A DNA stretch of 64,000 bases from Misgurnus anguillicaudatus (taxonomy: Eukaryota > Chordata > Actinopteri > Cypriniformes > Cobitidae), in the NCBI RefSeq assembly GCF_027580225.2, contig NC_073351.2:3517001-3581000 (forward strand), in the 5' to 3' direction. The notes beneath the pieces are model-generated. The model did not search any database. It was not told where the DNA came from and worked only from the letters and a program-made list of their open reading frames with translations. Positions 48,726 to 60,170 of the stretch are shown here, piece after piece. The position numbers and the translations under genes were made by a program. Numbering within the stretch: position 1 is the stretch's first letter; each line of letters starts with the position of its first letter.

Positions 48726-50464
48726 AGTCTTTTGATGACATCAGTAGCTTCAATGAAATTCGCACTAAATGTAGAAAACTTGTGACATTTTTTTGAACAA
48801 GCACTACTGCAAAAGAGAGACTGGCCCAAGTACAGGAACAGATGGGGAGACCAGTTCTAAAGTTGATAATTGAAGTGGACACTCGCTGGAACAGCACTTA
48901 TAACATGCTGGAACGACTCCATCAGTTGAAAGAAATAAGTGGGGGCAGCCCTGACCTCTCTAAGGACTGACATTACCCCTCCCACAGCACTGGAGTATGA
49001 GGCAGTTCAAGATGCTCTTCATGTTCTTGCCCCTTTCCACCAGGCTACAGTAGAGCTTTCTGGAGAGAAAAGAGTATTTGCCTCCAAAGTGATACCTTTG
49101 ATGAAGATGCTACATCACAACATTACAAAGAAGTCTGAAGGCCTCAACACAAATTGCGCAAGGCAGCTAGGTGACAGCCTGGTTCAGAGGGTCAGGGAGA
49201 GAGGCTGTACATTTAGAAACATTAAGTGTGATGACTATACCCACATTACTGGATCCCAGATTCAAAAAAATTGAATTTTTAAGTCAAGGAAAAATGCAAG
49301 AAGCTATAACAAGATTAAAATCTGAATGTGCTACTGTCATTAGAAGTGCTGGTGTTAATTCTGTTTCCACCAATACCCCCCCAGCTCAGCTGCCAGCCTC
49401 TTCAGAAGCTGGCAAATCTACAAACCACAGTTAGTAGAATATTTTTTGGGGGTGTATATTTTCACATTTCTGATTAGTACATTGTTAATGGAGATTTTTT
49501 CTTTGTACTATTACTTTTAGGTGACCTTTGGCACCTGCTGGATAGCACGGTTGATCTAAGTAGAAGGAGCTCGAGTGCAACCGCAGATGCTACTGTTGAA
49601 GTGGACCAATACTTATCTGAAGTAAATGTCACAAGAACGGAGGACCCACTAGTATATTGGGCTCAACACAAACATCAGTACCCACACTTATACGAGCTGG
49701 CACTGTCATTTTTATGTTGCCCTGCAGGTTTTATTTAAAAAGAGGAATCATCTTAATCCCAACACACTACAAAAATTCTGTTTCTCAATAAAAATCAATA
49801 ATACATCCCAAAATGATGTGTTGCAATTTTCTTCATTGTAGCCTCAGTCCCATAAGCACTATACAGCACTAAAACTACTGATGGTTCCACTTTATACACA
49901 CACACACATTTTATTTTTACATTCTTCCCACCCCAGACTACTGTACAAAACAAAGTCGTACTGTATAGTTCATAATGTCATTTTTCAAACAATTAAACTA
50001 ATAATTAACTGGGTGTATTACATCTCAAGAAAATTCACACAGACAAATAGTTTTTTTATTATATAACCCAGAAAATCAACAAATTTCTGCTTAGGTTAGT
50101 GCATAAATTGTATTTCATTCATCTGCTATTTCTTTTAAACGTCGCTAGATGTCACTAGGGAGCACTGTTGAATGAAGCTTCGGGTAATGAACCTTTGGGT
50201 GAAGCAATGGGCTGTGAAGCGTCAGTGGTTCAGGTAGCCTCATTTTGCCATCACTAGTCAGAACATAGATCTACAAAATAACAGGCAAGACCAGGAACAA
50301 CACGAGCATAACTATAACAATGTACTCACACTAGACAATACAAGAGACAATGCTTATAAAGAGGCAGGTATAATGGGTAACAGCTGTACAAGAGTAATGA
50401 GGTGATAATCAATAGGAAGTCCAGGTGACAGTAATCAGTATGCAAGGCAAATACAGAACACTGA

Positions 50465-51218
50465 GGCTATGTTTACACGTACATGGTTATTTTTAAAAAC
50501 TGAGAGATTTACCTTCGTTTGTGCCCCTCGTTTACACGCAAACGGAGAACTCGCCTCTGAAACCGATTGTTTCTAAAAACTCCGGCCAGAGTGGAGATCT
50601 TGAAAATCTTCGGTTGCACGGTTGCATGTAAACTGAGACAAACGGAAGTTTAAGCAGGCAACGTCACAGAGTATGCGCCAGAGCTCGCACCTACGTCAAA
50701 AGTGCGACCTATGTTTACATGTGACTGCTACTCTGAACGCTTCCAAGATCACATTTATGTTCCTGCAAACTCGTTTCGTGTGTTTGTATTTGCAAATACA
50801 GCTGCTCCATTATGTCGAGGAGCAGAGACGAGTGCTCGGAGGTCAGCAATTTTACGCGTGTTTGACTTCATGCGGCGCTGCAAAAACCGACAGACGGATG
50901 ATGTCAAAGTACCGCGAGAGCAATTCAAAATTAGACCTCTACGTGTGATTCCTCAACTCGCTCTCGCGGTAATTTGACGTCATCGATCACCTACTGCAAC
51001 AGCTCCTCCCTCCAACATGAAGAATCAGTTTGCGTCACCACCAGCGCTGCCGGTGATTGGCTTACGTGGGCTTGAGCTTCTCTTGACGGCATATATGCAC
51101 GGGTACGTGTACATAAACACTTTTCGGAAAACTGACATGTGTGCACGACATTATTTTTGAAACCGGAGAGCTTGAAATGTCCGTTTATGAAAATAGCCGC
51201 CCACGTGTAAACATAGCC
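50465..51218 (+). mobile_element. GGCTATG element C1, complete
   Basis: Ends GGCTATGTTTACACGT / ACGTGTAAACATAGCC are flanked by the 3-bp duplication TGA (50462-50464 and 51219-51221), as in PIF/Harbinger-type insertions. The centre holds a large hairpin with arms 50901-50921 and 50960-50983. Open frames here (50673-50977) are repeat shadows. C2 at 43207-43797 is its inverted partner on the other side of hAT copy 1. Confidence 0.85.
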
Positions 51219-51689
51219 TGATACAAGCGTGACATACACAGTATTAAGAACATGCATTGCCTTGTGCAACACCAAACAAAATGGATAATGTAATAATTAA
51301 TGTGAAGGATAGCACAGGTAATGTTGTTGCACTAACAGTGTCCAAAGAAATTGCTGAAAGGATGAATAATGGTAAGTAAATAGCAGAACTTTAAAAAAGT
51401 CATTGGTGACTTATTATTTCAATGTCTTTTAGTAATTATTTTATTCTCCAGACCTCCAAATGTTAATTTCCTCTGTCTTGGAAAAGGTAAAAGCTACAGA
51501 AATGAAACAAGGTATACTTTTACACAATTGTTAAAAGTTTGAGCTTGTGTCAAAATATATATTTTTATAAGTGACAAGACCACATTTAATGCTTTCCCAC
51601 CAAAAAGCCCTCACCAGTGGCCCAACTTCTATTCCAAAGATCCCTCAACCTCCCACTCCAACTCCGTTCCAGTTCGTTTTTTTTATGTC

Positions 51690-52090
51690 CTTCCCTCAGT
51701 CTCGTTCACTCGGATGTACGTCATTGCTTACGTCGTACGAGTGCCCACTACTGCTGAAACACTTGAAGTAGGTTAAAATGGATCGCCCTAAGCCCTTGAT
51801 CACATGGAAAGTGGAGACCGCCCCCTCCATCATTTGAACTGTGCAAAGCGCGAGTTGTTGAAGTGACGTCACAACCGTGTTGCATTGTGGGATATGGAGC
51901 AGCATGAAGTGTACATATGAATTAGAAAATAGAGGGAGTGAGGGTCTGTCCATACAAACTTCCCTCGTCCACTTGGCGAAGTGGAACGCACTTCAAAATG
52001 GCGACAGGGATTCCCCCGAGGGGAAGTGTTTAAGGAAGTTTGTGAGTGCGTGTCTAAAACTGGAGTGGAACGCAGCCCATGTACCACTAG
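51690..52090. mobile_element. Insertion inside the Harbinger Myb gene
   Basis: About 400 bases of unrelated GC-richer text between the Pro-rich coding part and the continuation at about 52100. Short inverted blocks (TTCACTCGGATGTACGTCAT near one end; AGTGGAACGC repeated near 51981 and 52063) suggest a MITE. Ends are not clearly defined. Confidence 0.4.
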
Positions 52091-52483
52091 TATCTTCACT
52101 AGGTTCCCTGTACCCCTAAATCTCTGTGTGAAGCCACTGTCACCACCACCATCAACCAGTCGGTACAATAACTACCACCAGGCCCTCAGTTCCACTTACC
52201 CCTACTACTAGTGCTACCAGTACTATTTAGATTGTTTTCTGGTGTTTATTTATTTTTTATTCTGTCTTTTCCCTCAGAAATAACACACAAAATTACACTA
52301 TTGCTACTGGACCTAACAAAAACGTATCAACAAATGTTCTTAATGAACAAACCGGCTTTCTATCAAAAACTTGGAATGCCATTCACACAGAAGGGCTACA
52401 ACATGTCAACAGAAAGAAGTCGCAAAAAGCTATTAAACATGTAACAACCTACAAAAGGTTGAAGGACAGACGACGTGCAACTA

Positions 52484-53584
52484 GGCAGGGCCGGTTTTTG
52501 GTATGGGCAATGTGGGCGAGCGCCCAGGGCGCAATCTATGTGAGGGCGCACGAGCGCCCTAAAAAAAAAAAAAAAAAAAAACTATATCAAAACCACTCAT
52601 TTCCATGTCAAGTCAGTGCTGAGAAACACAGTTGTGTGCGTGTCAGAAGAGGCACCGGTGAGGGGGGCGGGGAATCAACGTGCGACCGCAAGTCCCGGCC
52701 CTAAGGGGGGCGAGCGAGGGATTGACTGACCCCAGGCCAGAGGCCACACAACACAAACTGCTGCGTCTGCTTCCAAGTAAATTGTATTTATCATTCCTAA
52801 AATTAACATAGACCCATATACCTACGAACATGTAATTAATTGGGTTATGTGAAAAAAAAATCTGTAGAGTCATCTACGTGACTCACGTCACGTGACTCCG
52901 GTTGATTGACGGGCAAAACGGACGTTGTTGTTGGCAAAATGTAATGCAAAGTTAATGATGTCGAGTCTTCATCTTCATCATCATGGATCAAATTAAAAGA
53001 CCAAAGTAGCCATCTCAGTTGCCCGGTTCAGGATAAGAAGATGAGGAGAAACGGGCAAAAGATAAAGGTATGCCGAATTCTATGAGTGACGACGTGAGTG
53101 ACAGTAGGAAAAAGGCTATTTATATTAGCCTCGCACTCTTGCTAATATGTTGCTATTAGCCACAGAATACGACTGTATTTGGTTTTAGTTTTGCTGAACT
53201 AGCAACTATTAGAATTGAGGCATCATGCCATGCAACTAAATTCACTCTATAGGCAACACAGTCTAGTTTGTGTGTGCAACACAAAAAGTGCAAATTCAAC
53301 AGACCTCCTGACTGTGTAATTTTTTATTGCTTTACGCTATATGTGTCAACTTAAATAACTTCTAATATACATTGACATGGCATTTTGTAAGCTACAGTGA
53401 TATAGCTTTTTAAATAATTTGTAGTGTATGCTTAGTTTATAGGATGTTAACAAATACTAATAAAATGTGTGTTATGGTCATTTTAATTGGGTAACTTAAT
53501 TGTAAATTCAGGGGCACTTCTGAAATATTTTAGAGCTAGAGCACCCACTGGCCAAAATGAGGAGTCAGATACTTCCACAGCAGC

Positions 53585-53629
<45 letters not shown>

Positions 53630-53805
53630 AGTGGGTGTTTATACTGTATTACATGTTTTTCTCTGTTCTTGCTACCTTTTTGTATTTAAGATTATATATA
53701 AAAAAATAATATATGTTGGTGGCGGGGTTTGGGGGTAATTCTTTTTTTTCTGGGGGCGGCCAAGGGATGGTTCGCCCAGGGCGTAAATCTAGCCAGGACC
53801 GCCAC
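52484..53805 (+). mobile_element. hAT-type element with TTF/BED-like exon fragment
   Basis: Perfect 8-bp duplication TGCAACTA (52476-52483 and 53806-53813). Imperfect ends GGCAGGGCCGGTTTTTGG and, in reverse, GTGGCGGTCCTGGC. Inside are coding remnants near 52984 (MDQIKRPK and SQLPGSG) and after an intron at 53511 (GALLKYFRARAPTGQNEESD), typical of the N-terminus of hAT/ZMYM-like transposases. It also contains a poly(A) run at 52561-52580 and a (GT)n at 53589-53626. Confidence 0.8.
53589..53626. repeat. (GT)n microsatellite
   Basis: Nineteen uninterrupted GT units in the nested hAT-type element. Confidence 0.97.
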
Positions 53806-54709
53806 TGCAACTAGGGACTGGAAGAATGCGTGGGAGTACTATACAGTAAGTGTAAAACCATATTGTATTACTAAGTGATTGACGATTAGACATTTTCATT
53901 GTGCACTGCTTTTTTCCTACAGTTAATGGAGAAGTTATTTGGCTCTTCAGGGATTGGAACTGCACCACCTGGTACAATTTAATCCACACCGTTATTTTCA
54001 GAAGAGACATCCTCAAACAAAACCACTACACTTCAAGACCAACCCCCCCCCCCTCAAGACCATCCAGCTGAGAATGAACAGCCTGGAACCTCAGCAAAGT
54101 GGAGCGCATCTAATCTTACCAGGAGGCAGAGGAGGCAAACACAATCCTCTCAGTTTTCGGAGGCGCATGAAGTACATGCAGAAAAGAGGACTGCTGTGCT
54201 CCATACACTGGTGTGGCCTGACTTGGAGAGATGGCGGCGACTAGAAGAGAGGCGTAGGCGATCCTTTGAAAGAAAGATGAAGACCAGCATGGGAACAATT
54301 GTGAAAGAGTTAAAAAAATAAGTAAACATCAAGAGCAAATTGTACAATTATTACAAAACCAACCTTAATAAAATGTTTTCAAAAATAAATTTTACATTTT
54401 GACTCTTAGATGTTTACTGCCTGTGTATTTCTTCAAGTTCTCTTTTGTTATAATTAATCCCACGTTACACAATTTTTGAAGACAAAAACTTATTTGTTCA
54501 AAAACATGCAGTATTGACTAAATACTTACTCATTCCTTATATTTTTCCCACCTTTTCAAGTATTAAATGCAAAAGTGGCAGAATTGTAAATGCAAATTGA
54601 CGACAAAAACTGTTATATTTTAGGAGTTGTCACCCGTTGACTAATGTTTAAACATTTTCCCTGGGCATTAATGCCACTTCTGGAGCTGTCATGAAGGGAA
54701 GATTGTTAA

Positions 54710-55164
54710 AGGAACACGCCCACATTTTGGGAATTTAGCTTATTCACCGTATCCCCCAGAGTTAGATAAGTCCATACATACCTCTCTCATCTCCGTGCGT
54801 GCTGTAACTCTGTCTGACACAGCCCCCGCTAGCTTAGCTTAGCACAAAGACTGGAAATGCATGGCTCCAGCTAGTATACTGCTCCCAATAAGTGACAAAA
54901 TAACGCGATCATTTTCCTATTTATGTGTTGTGATTTGTATAGTCAAACCGTGTACAAATAACAAGGTGATATGAGACACAGCGATCTTTTAACAGTATAC
55001 ATACTGAGAACTATATTCTCTGAAGACGAAGCACTGCCGCATGGGCGGAGTGATCTGCTCGCAGCACACGTGAAGCCCCTGGTGAGGAGCAGAGAGTTCG
55101 GTCAGAGTTGTGCAAATCACTCCGCCCATGCGGAATTTAATTCCCAAAATGTGGGCGTGTTCCT
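54710..55164. mobile_element. 455-bp TTAA MITE, AGGAACACGCCCAC family
   Basis: TTAA at 54706-54709 and 55165-55168. Inverted ends AGGAACACGCCCACATTTTG on both sides, about 24 bases perfect. It is inserted between the convergent remnants of the Harbinger Myb and nuclease genes. Confidence 0.92.
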
Positions 55165-55189
55165 TTAAGAGTATTGAAATTTCTTTCTA

Positions 55190-55400
55190 TGCAGCGCTAC
55201 ATTTAGCAGACGTCAAATGCCAAATGTATGCTCAATGACCACACAAGCAACATTGAGTTTCCTGTTAAAGTGCCTTTGCCTAGTTGGCCATTGTCTCTGT
55301 AAGGCCTCATAAGGTTGAGGCAACAGGGTAGGACGAATCCCCAATAAGAACAAGGGAATGAGTATCCTCTTCAAGAAGCCGACCAACCTCTGTTAGGAGA
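55190..55400 (-). pseudogene. HARBI1-like nuclease remnant
   Basis: Read on the minus strand, GRLLEEDTHSLVLIGDSSYP is followed by broken pieces equivalent to the RPYRDNGQL and LTGNS/NRKLN region and ending LNVAL. The GDSxYP motif carries a catalytic Asp of the Harbinger DDE nuclease. Several frameshifts and stops. Together with the Myb remnant on the opposite strand it identifies a decayed Harbinger unit spanning about 51.2-55.4 kb. Confidence 0.65.
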
Positions 55401-55401
55401 A

Positions 55402-56375
55402 ATGCCCAAGTACAGGAACAGATGGGGAGACCAGTTCTAAAGTCGATAATTGAAGTGGACACTCGCTGGAACAGCACTTATAACATGCTGGAATGACTCC
55501 ATCAGTTGAGAGAACCAGTGGAGACAGCCCTGGCCTCTTTAAGGACTGACATTACCTCTCCCACAGCACTGGAGTATGAGGCAGTTCAAGATGCTCTCCA
55601 TGTTCTTGACCCTTTCCACCAGGCTACAGTAGAGCTTTCTGGAGAGAAAAGAGTATCTGCCTCCAAAGTGTTACCCTCAATGAAGATGCTACATCATACC
55701 ATTACAAACAAGTCTGAAGGCTTCAACATAAATTGCGCAGGGCAGCTGGGTGACAGCCTGGTTCAGAGGGTCAGGTAAAAGGCTGTACATTTAGACACAT
55801 TAAGTGTGATGACTATACCCACATTACTGGATCCCAGATTCAAAAAAATAGATTTTTAAGTCAAGAAAAAATGCACTAAGCCATAACAAGATTAAAATCT
55901 GAATGTGCCACTGTCATCAGGAGGGCTGGTGTTATTTCTGTTTCCACCAATATCCCCCAACTCAGCTGCCAGCCTCTTTAGAAGCAGGCCAATCTACAAA
56001 CCACAGTAAGTAGAATATTTTTTGGGTGTATATTTTCACATTACTGATTAGTACATTGTTAATGGAGATTTTTTTCTTTACTATTACTATTAGGTGACCT
56101 TTGGCACCTGCTGGATAGCACAGTTGATCTTAGTAGAAGGAGCTCGAGATGCTTCCTTTGAAGTGGACCGATACTTCTCTGAAGGGAATGTCACAGGAAC
56201 AGAGGACCCACTAGTAAATTGGCTTCAACACAAGCATCAGTACCCACACATATATCAGCAGGCACTGGCATTTTTATGTTGCCCTGCATCCTCCATTCCA
56301 TGTAAAAGGTTCTTTTCCAAAGCTGGAGAGGTTTTATTTAAAAAGAGGAATCATCTTAATCCCAACACACTTTAA
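55402..56375 (+). pseudogene. hAT transposase pseudogene, copy 2 (C-terminal half)
   Basis: Has VDTRWNSTYNML, then a stop, then PTALEYEAVQDALHVLDPFH (open 55506-55778), a frameshifted middle and a final open exon (56094-56375) with EDPLVNWLQHKHQYPHIYQQ. Unlike copy 1 it keeps the complete hAT dimerisation core ASSIPCKRFFSKAGEVLFKK, RNHLNPNTL. It cannot encode a whole transposase. Confidence 0.88.
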
Positions 56376-56474
56376 AAAATTCTGTTTCTCAATAAAAATC
56401 AATAATACATCCCAAAATGATGTGCTGCAATTTTTTCATTGTACACTCAGTCCCATAAGCACTATACAGCACTT

Positions 56475-56920
56475 AAACTACCAAAGGGCTCATACTAGTT
56501 GTGCGTAGGTCATATGGCGTAGGTTCCGCGTCGGTTTTCATTTATACTTTTGCGTCGTCATCCCCGTTGATGTGCAAACATACGCACAGACCGCTGGTAG
56601 GCAGTATCCACGCGTGTAACCACAGTAGCAGCGCGACCGTTAAAGAAGAAGCAGCTTGGCAAGTTAACCTACAAACGAAGAATAAACAGCAACTTGTTGT
56701 GTATGATTTGAAAAGACCAGCAATGATGGAAGTAAATAAACAGCGACTTTTGTTGCAGTTTGAGTTAAATCACTCCTCAACTTGGCTCATCTTTGTTTTC
56801 ACCGTCGCAAACTGAAATACCCATGACGCAGTTTTTTTACCTGACGGGAGGGGTTCACGCAATGGTTAAAATTTTGCGAGGTGCACATCAGGCTACGGAG
56901 AGCTACGCACAGGCTACTGC
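56475..56920. mobile_element. Insertion in hAT copy 2
   Basis: GC-richer text starting CAAAGGGCTCATACTAG with TTGTGCGTAGG, and ending, in reverse, GCAGTAGCCTGTGCGTAGC. These weakly inverted ends (GTGCGTAG core) suggest a MITE. Open frames inside have no match. Confidence 0.45.
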
Positions 56921-56999
56921 TTTGGGTGAAGCAATGGGCTGTGAAGCGTCAGTGGTTCAGGAACCCTCATTTTGTCATCACTAACCAGGACCACACCCC

Positions 57000-57112
57000 T
57001 AAATGCATTGAAGCAACTGCCATGGTATTGATTTATTAGATAATTGCATTCATGAGAAATTGAACAGGTGTTCCTAATTATCCTTTAGGTGAGTGTATAT
57101 TTAGTAAATAAA
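57000..57112. repeat. Dispersed DNA-element end (AACAGGTGTTCCTAAT)
   Basis: The text GAAGCAACTGCCATG, TGAGAAATTGAACAGGTGTT and CCTTTAGGTGAGTGTATAT is the familiar end of a mariner-like repeat in fish and amphibian genomes. Confidence 0.5.
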
Positions 57113-58227
57113 TATTAAAATTGAGGCTATTAATAGAATTTGCTTTGGCGGGCAACTAACAGACTTCTCACGGGCACCACGTTGGAGATCTATCAATACA
57201 TTGTACTCAGCATAAGTCATTCTTAATAAGAAATCAAATCATTAATCATTTACCTGCCTGTTTTTATATTATATGTGATGTATTAATGGCATTTTGTTGT
57301 TTTTCAGATCAACTGCTATCAACATTTTTGAATTGGGAGAAATGACGAGCGATTTGGAAGAAAATGTTTGGAACACATCCACTCCATGGCTAATTTCTGT
57401 CCTTTTCAGTTATTCATGTAAAAATCTTTTTGTTGTTGTTGTAAAACTGTAGGGGCCTAGTCATCTTTGTATACACCATTTGGCATAACTTTGGATTTCC
57501 TTAAATCTCCTTAAAACGGAACTTCACCGTAAAACAACATTATGCTCCGACATTATATTTCATCACATATATGTAGTTGATTGTGCCACCATCAAATGTA
57601 CTAACTCCATATAAAAAATTAACTTCTACAGTAATGGTAGAAAAATGCAAGACTACATATTCTGAATGTTCTAAATGGGGGCGGGTCTTGAGGCGAGATG
57701 ATTGACAGTAGATGATATCGTTTTTTGATTGACAGCTGCACAGGATTAGCTAGCTTGCTTTGCACGTTTTCATAATAACAACAACAACATGATAATAACT
57801 TTCTACATTGTATGTTTCCGTACAGTAGTTACACAAAACAAGCAACAACTAAGCCAAATGATGTTTTAGATATTTTTACCATTTTACATTACCTTAGTCC
57901 GCGGGTAAACTGGGCTGAAAAACAGTACCCGAAGTACTCCTGAGGAAAGTGATGGCTGCATATTCAAATTTTTGAGTAATCTGTTAGTGGTTTGTCAACT
58001 GAGGGTTGCGTTGAGGTAAAAAATAAAAAATAACTCCCTTTGGCCTGCATTTGTTGTCTTTACATCCACGTACTGCACAGGTTCTAGTCATCTTTTATCA
58101 AGGGTTTTTGTGATTTCCCCTTCAGAGTCGGTAAAAGCGGAGTTACTGCTTGGTTGGGTTCGTCTGCTGGCTAACTTCAAGTTGACTTGAGTTGATTTGA
58201 GAGCAGGTTGAGCGGTTAAAGAAGTTA
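57113..58227. other. Unassigned repetitive-looking segment
   Basis: No gene recognised. A GC-richer patch at 57670-57780 and the phrase AACGGAACTTCACCGTAAAAC at 57516 suggest an old DNA-element end, without a partner. Confidence 0.35.
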
Positions 58228-60170
58228 TTAGGCTTGTTCACAAGTCTCTGAGCTCGAGTCCGAGTCAAGTTTGAAGTCTTTGACCTCGAGTCCAAGTCAA
58301 GTCTGAAGTCTTTGAGCTTGAGTCCAAGTCAAGTCTGAAGTCTCTGGGCTCGAGTCCAAGTCAAGTCTCAAGTCTCGTTGTAACAAATAAAATTCAAATA
58401 ACAAAAAGAAATTATAAACATTTATAAAAAAAACAAAGTTGCAGATTAAGTAAGGTCAGTGGTGTAGTCTAGATTTTTGTAGTGAGTATACTGTGATTTT
58501 TCCCTCTCACCCTTATGCTTACTCGTCCCAGCGCAACGCACCACCACACTCACAGATGCATACAGTATGGATCTTCATGTAACAGAGCATTCTGAAAGTG
58601 TACTCATAAACACATAAACTGAATGTGTTATCAACATGTCAGTTTATTATAAGAAAAAAAAAGAGTTAAACAGCCAATGGGTTTACAGCTGGGGAAACTG
58701 GACTGATTTTTAGACTGGTTTAGTGTTAATCAACATCTAACTCAGGGCCAAAACTTACTCAACTGTTTATTAAATTTAAATAAACTTTTTACAATCTTCA
58801 GTCCGTGGCTAACACATGCATTGAAGAAGAAAAATATCCACTCTTTCAATAGCTATTATCTGACAACTATTGATAACATTACCATGTGTAATTTAATGGT
58901 GTAAATGTTTTTAATTAATACACATTTAAGATTACCATGAATTAACTCTAATTTGCATAGTCATTGATATAAAAAGCTTATTTTTTGCATATAATACAAG
59001 CATTTTCTAAAAATGAAAATAGGCTTTTACTTTTATTATTACAAGACCATCATGTAGCCTTAGACACCAAAACCAAAGTGAAGAAAATTATCTTTAATTT
59101 GCAAGTCTGAACTGAACATCAACACAGACATGAATTTCCTCACAGAAGTTTAAGATCATATACATCTTGAACGTAGATATATAAATGAACACAGAGAAGG
59201 AAAGTTTAACACTGTGAAGCACAAGCATGCTGAAGGCAGCTAAAAACCATCAGGATATAATCACGGGCTTATTTTATTGCACTTGAAACCTTATCTATTA
59301 AACTGGACTGATGATTTAAATGTTGTTTACTCACATGTGCGTTGTTAACTTTCGGATTTCATGTTAAAGCACTGCTCCACTCGTTCACTTCTCCAGATGG
59401 ACAATTCCTGTTTGTTTACAGTGTCGCGTGAGCAGCTACACTGCAGGTTCGAGTTCATTTGGCGCTAAGCAGACCTCTTGGTGATGTCAAAGTACCGCGA
59501 GAGCGATTCAAAGCAGATTTCTCCATGTGATAACTGAAATCGCTCTCGCGGTACTTTGTTGTCACTTGCCTGTGGGTTCTTGTGGCGCCACAGCAGTCTG
59601 CTCCCCAGTCACTCTAGATCCGCTATAGTATTAATTTGATTTCATATGCCGATCGGATCGCGCAGTTCGGCAAGTACAGTATGACACAAAGTAGCGCAAC
59701 TCTGGACCTGACTGGAGCTGGACCGGATACACTGAACCGCATGTGCGTACAGAAATCTGCTCACTTGAGCGCCTTTTTGCGGTTAAATTGTTTAACCATT
59801 TAAACAATTGCAAGCCTTAGAAACACGTTAATGATAAACTTACCCTATTTAAATTGCATATTAATCTGCAAATCACATGCGAGCCGAACCGCGGATCCGT
59901 CACAGCTCTACCCAAAGCTTTAGATGAATGCCACAGCAGCGGCTGCCTGCAGGTACAGTCGACATGTATGGGATACGTCACGTGTTACGTCGTGGGCAGG
60001 TTGTAGGTAACGGAGGGAGCTATGACAGCGAGCTCATCAGACGTTTCCTAAAAATAAACATTGTTCACGAGTCGCGCGGCTCAAGTCTCAAGTCGAGTCT
60101 GAAGTCACTGTGTGTGCGACTTAAGTCGCACTCGAGTCCGAGTCTCAAACTCGAGTCCCCATCTCTGGGC
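58228..60170. mobile_element. Element with GAGTCCAAGTCAAGTC arrays at both ends
   Basis: The left end (58228-58380) is four tandem copies of a unit of about 38 bases with CTCGAGTCCAAGTCAAGTCT. The right end (60070-60166) has CTCAAGTCTCAAGTCGAGTC, CACTCGAGTCCGAGTCTCAA and CTCGAGTCCCCATCTCTGG. A similar structure is common in fish repeats. The inside is AT-rich (58390-59380) plus a GC-rich part that contains a CGCGAGAGC hairpin (59482-59564). Confidence 0.6.

Larger units (their letters stand above)
44539..49800 (+). pseudogene. hAT transposase pseudogene, copy 1
   Basis: Exon 1 starts MEPTRKRKSSPVWEYFE (44539). Exon 2 has the BED finger core KCLLCHKELTYSNNTSSMLR with HYRALH. Exon 3 (about 44892-45045) reads MVNEALVNMIIKDSQPFSIV, and the next exon leads through a frameshift to LTSDMWTSLHMDAHLAVTCH. 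After the first insertion, EEWGIKDKVNCLVTDAAANM. After the second, SFNEIRTKCRKLVTFF and EVDTRWNSTYNMLERLHQL, then PTALEYEAVQDALHVLAPFH. The end (49521-49790) has EDPLVYWAQHKHQYPH but lacks the SSIPCxRFFSKAG segment of the dimerisation domain, jumping from FLCCPA to VLFKKRNHLNPNTL. Several stops and frameshifts make it dead. Confidence 0.9.
43990..50256 (+). mobile_element. hAT transposon copy 1 (BED-finger type), with nested insertions
   Basis: Inverted ends TAGTGATGG / CCATCACTA are flanked by an 8-bp duplication GTTAGAAC / GTCAGAAC (43982-43989 and 50257-50264, one mismatch). It contains a decayed transposase gene in several exons, a long (TA)n and two large insertions (45334-46711 and 46871-48725). 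Without them it is about 3.0 kb, a normal hAT size. Confidence 0.9.
51281..54321 (+). pseudogene. Harbinger Myb/SANT-like gene, disrupted
   Basis: PIF/Harbinger transposons carry a DDE nuclease gene and a Myb/SANT-like DNA-binding protein gene. Here exon 1 (51281-51371) starts MDNVIINVKDSTGNVVALTV. Exon 2 (51452-51511) reads DLQMLISSVLEKVKATEMKQ. A Pro-rich part follows (about 51570-51680) and is interrupted. The trihelix-like exon (from 52278) reads ITLLLLDLTKTYQQMFLMNK, FYQKLGMPFTQKGYNMSTER, then a frameshift, then YKRLKDRRRATR. It is split by 52484-53805 and resumes DWKNAWEYYT (53814-53848). After an intron comes MEKLFGSSGIGTAPPGTI. The C-terminus ends RRRRSFERKMKTSMGTIVKE, LKK, stop at 54321. 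Frameshifts and insertions make it non-functional. Confidence 0.8.
55402..56986 (+). mobile_element. hAT transposon copy 2, 5'-truncated
   Basis: From GCCCAAGTACAGGAACAGAT (55402) it parallels hAT copy 1 from 48825 on, at roughly 93-95% by eye, and ends ...GTCATCACTAA (56986). The 5' half is absent. An unrelated insertion replaces the region 56475-56920. Confidence 0.88.
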
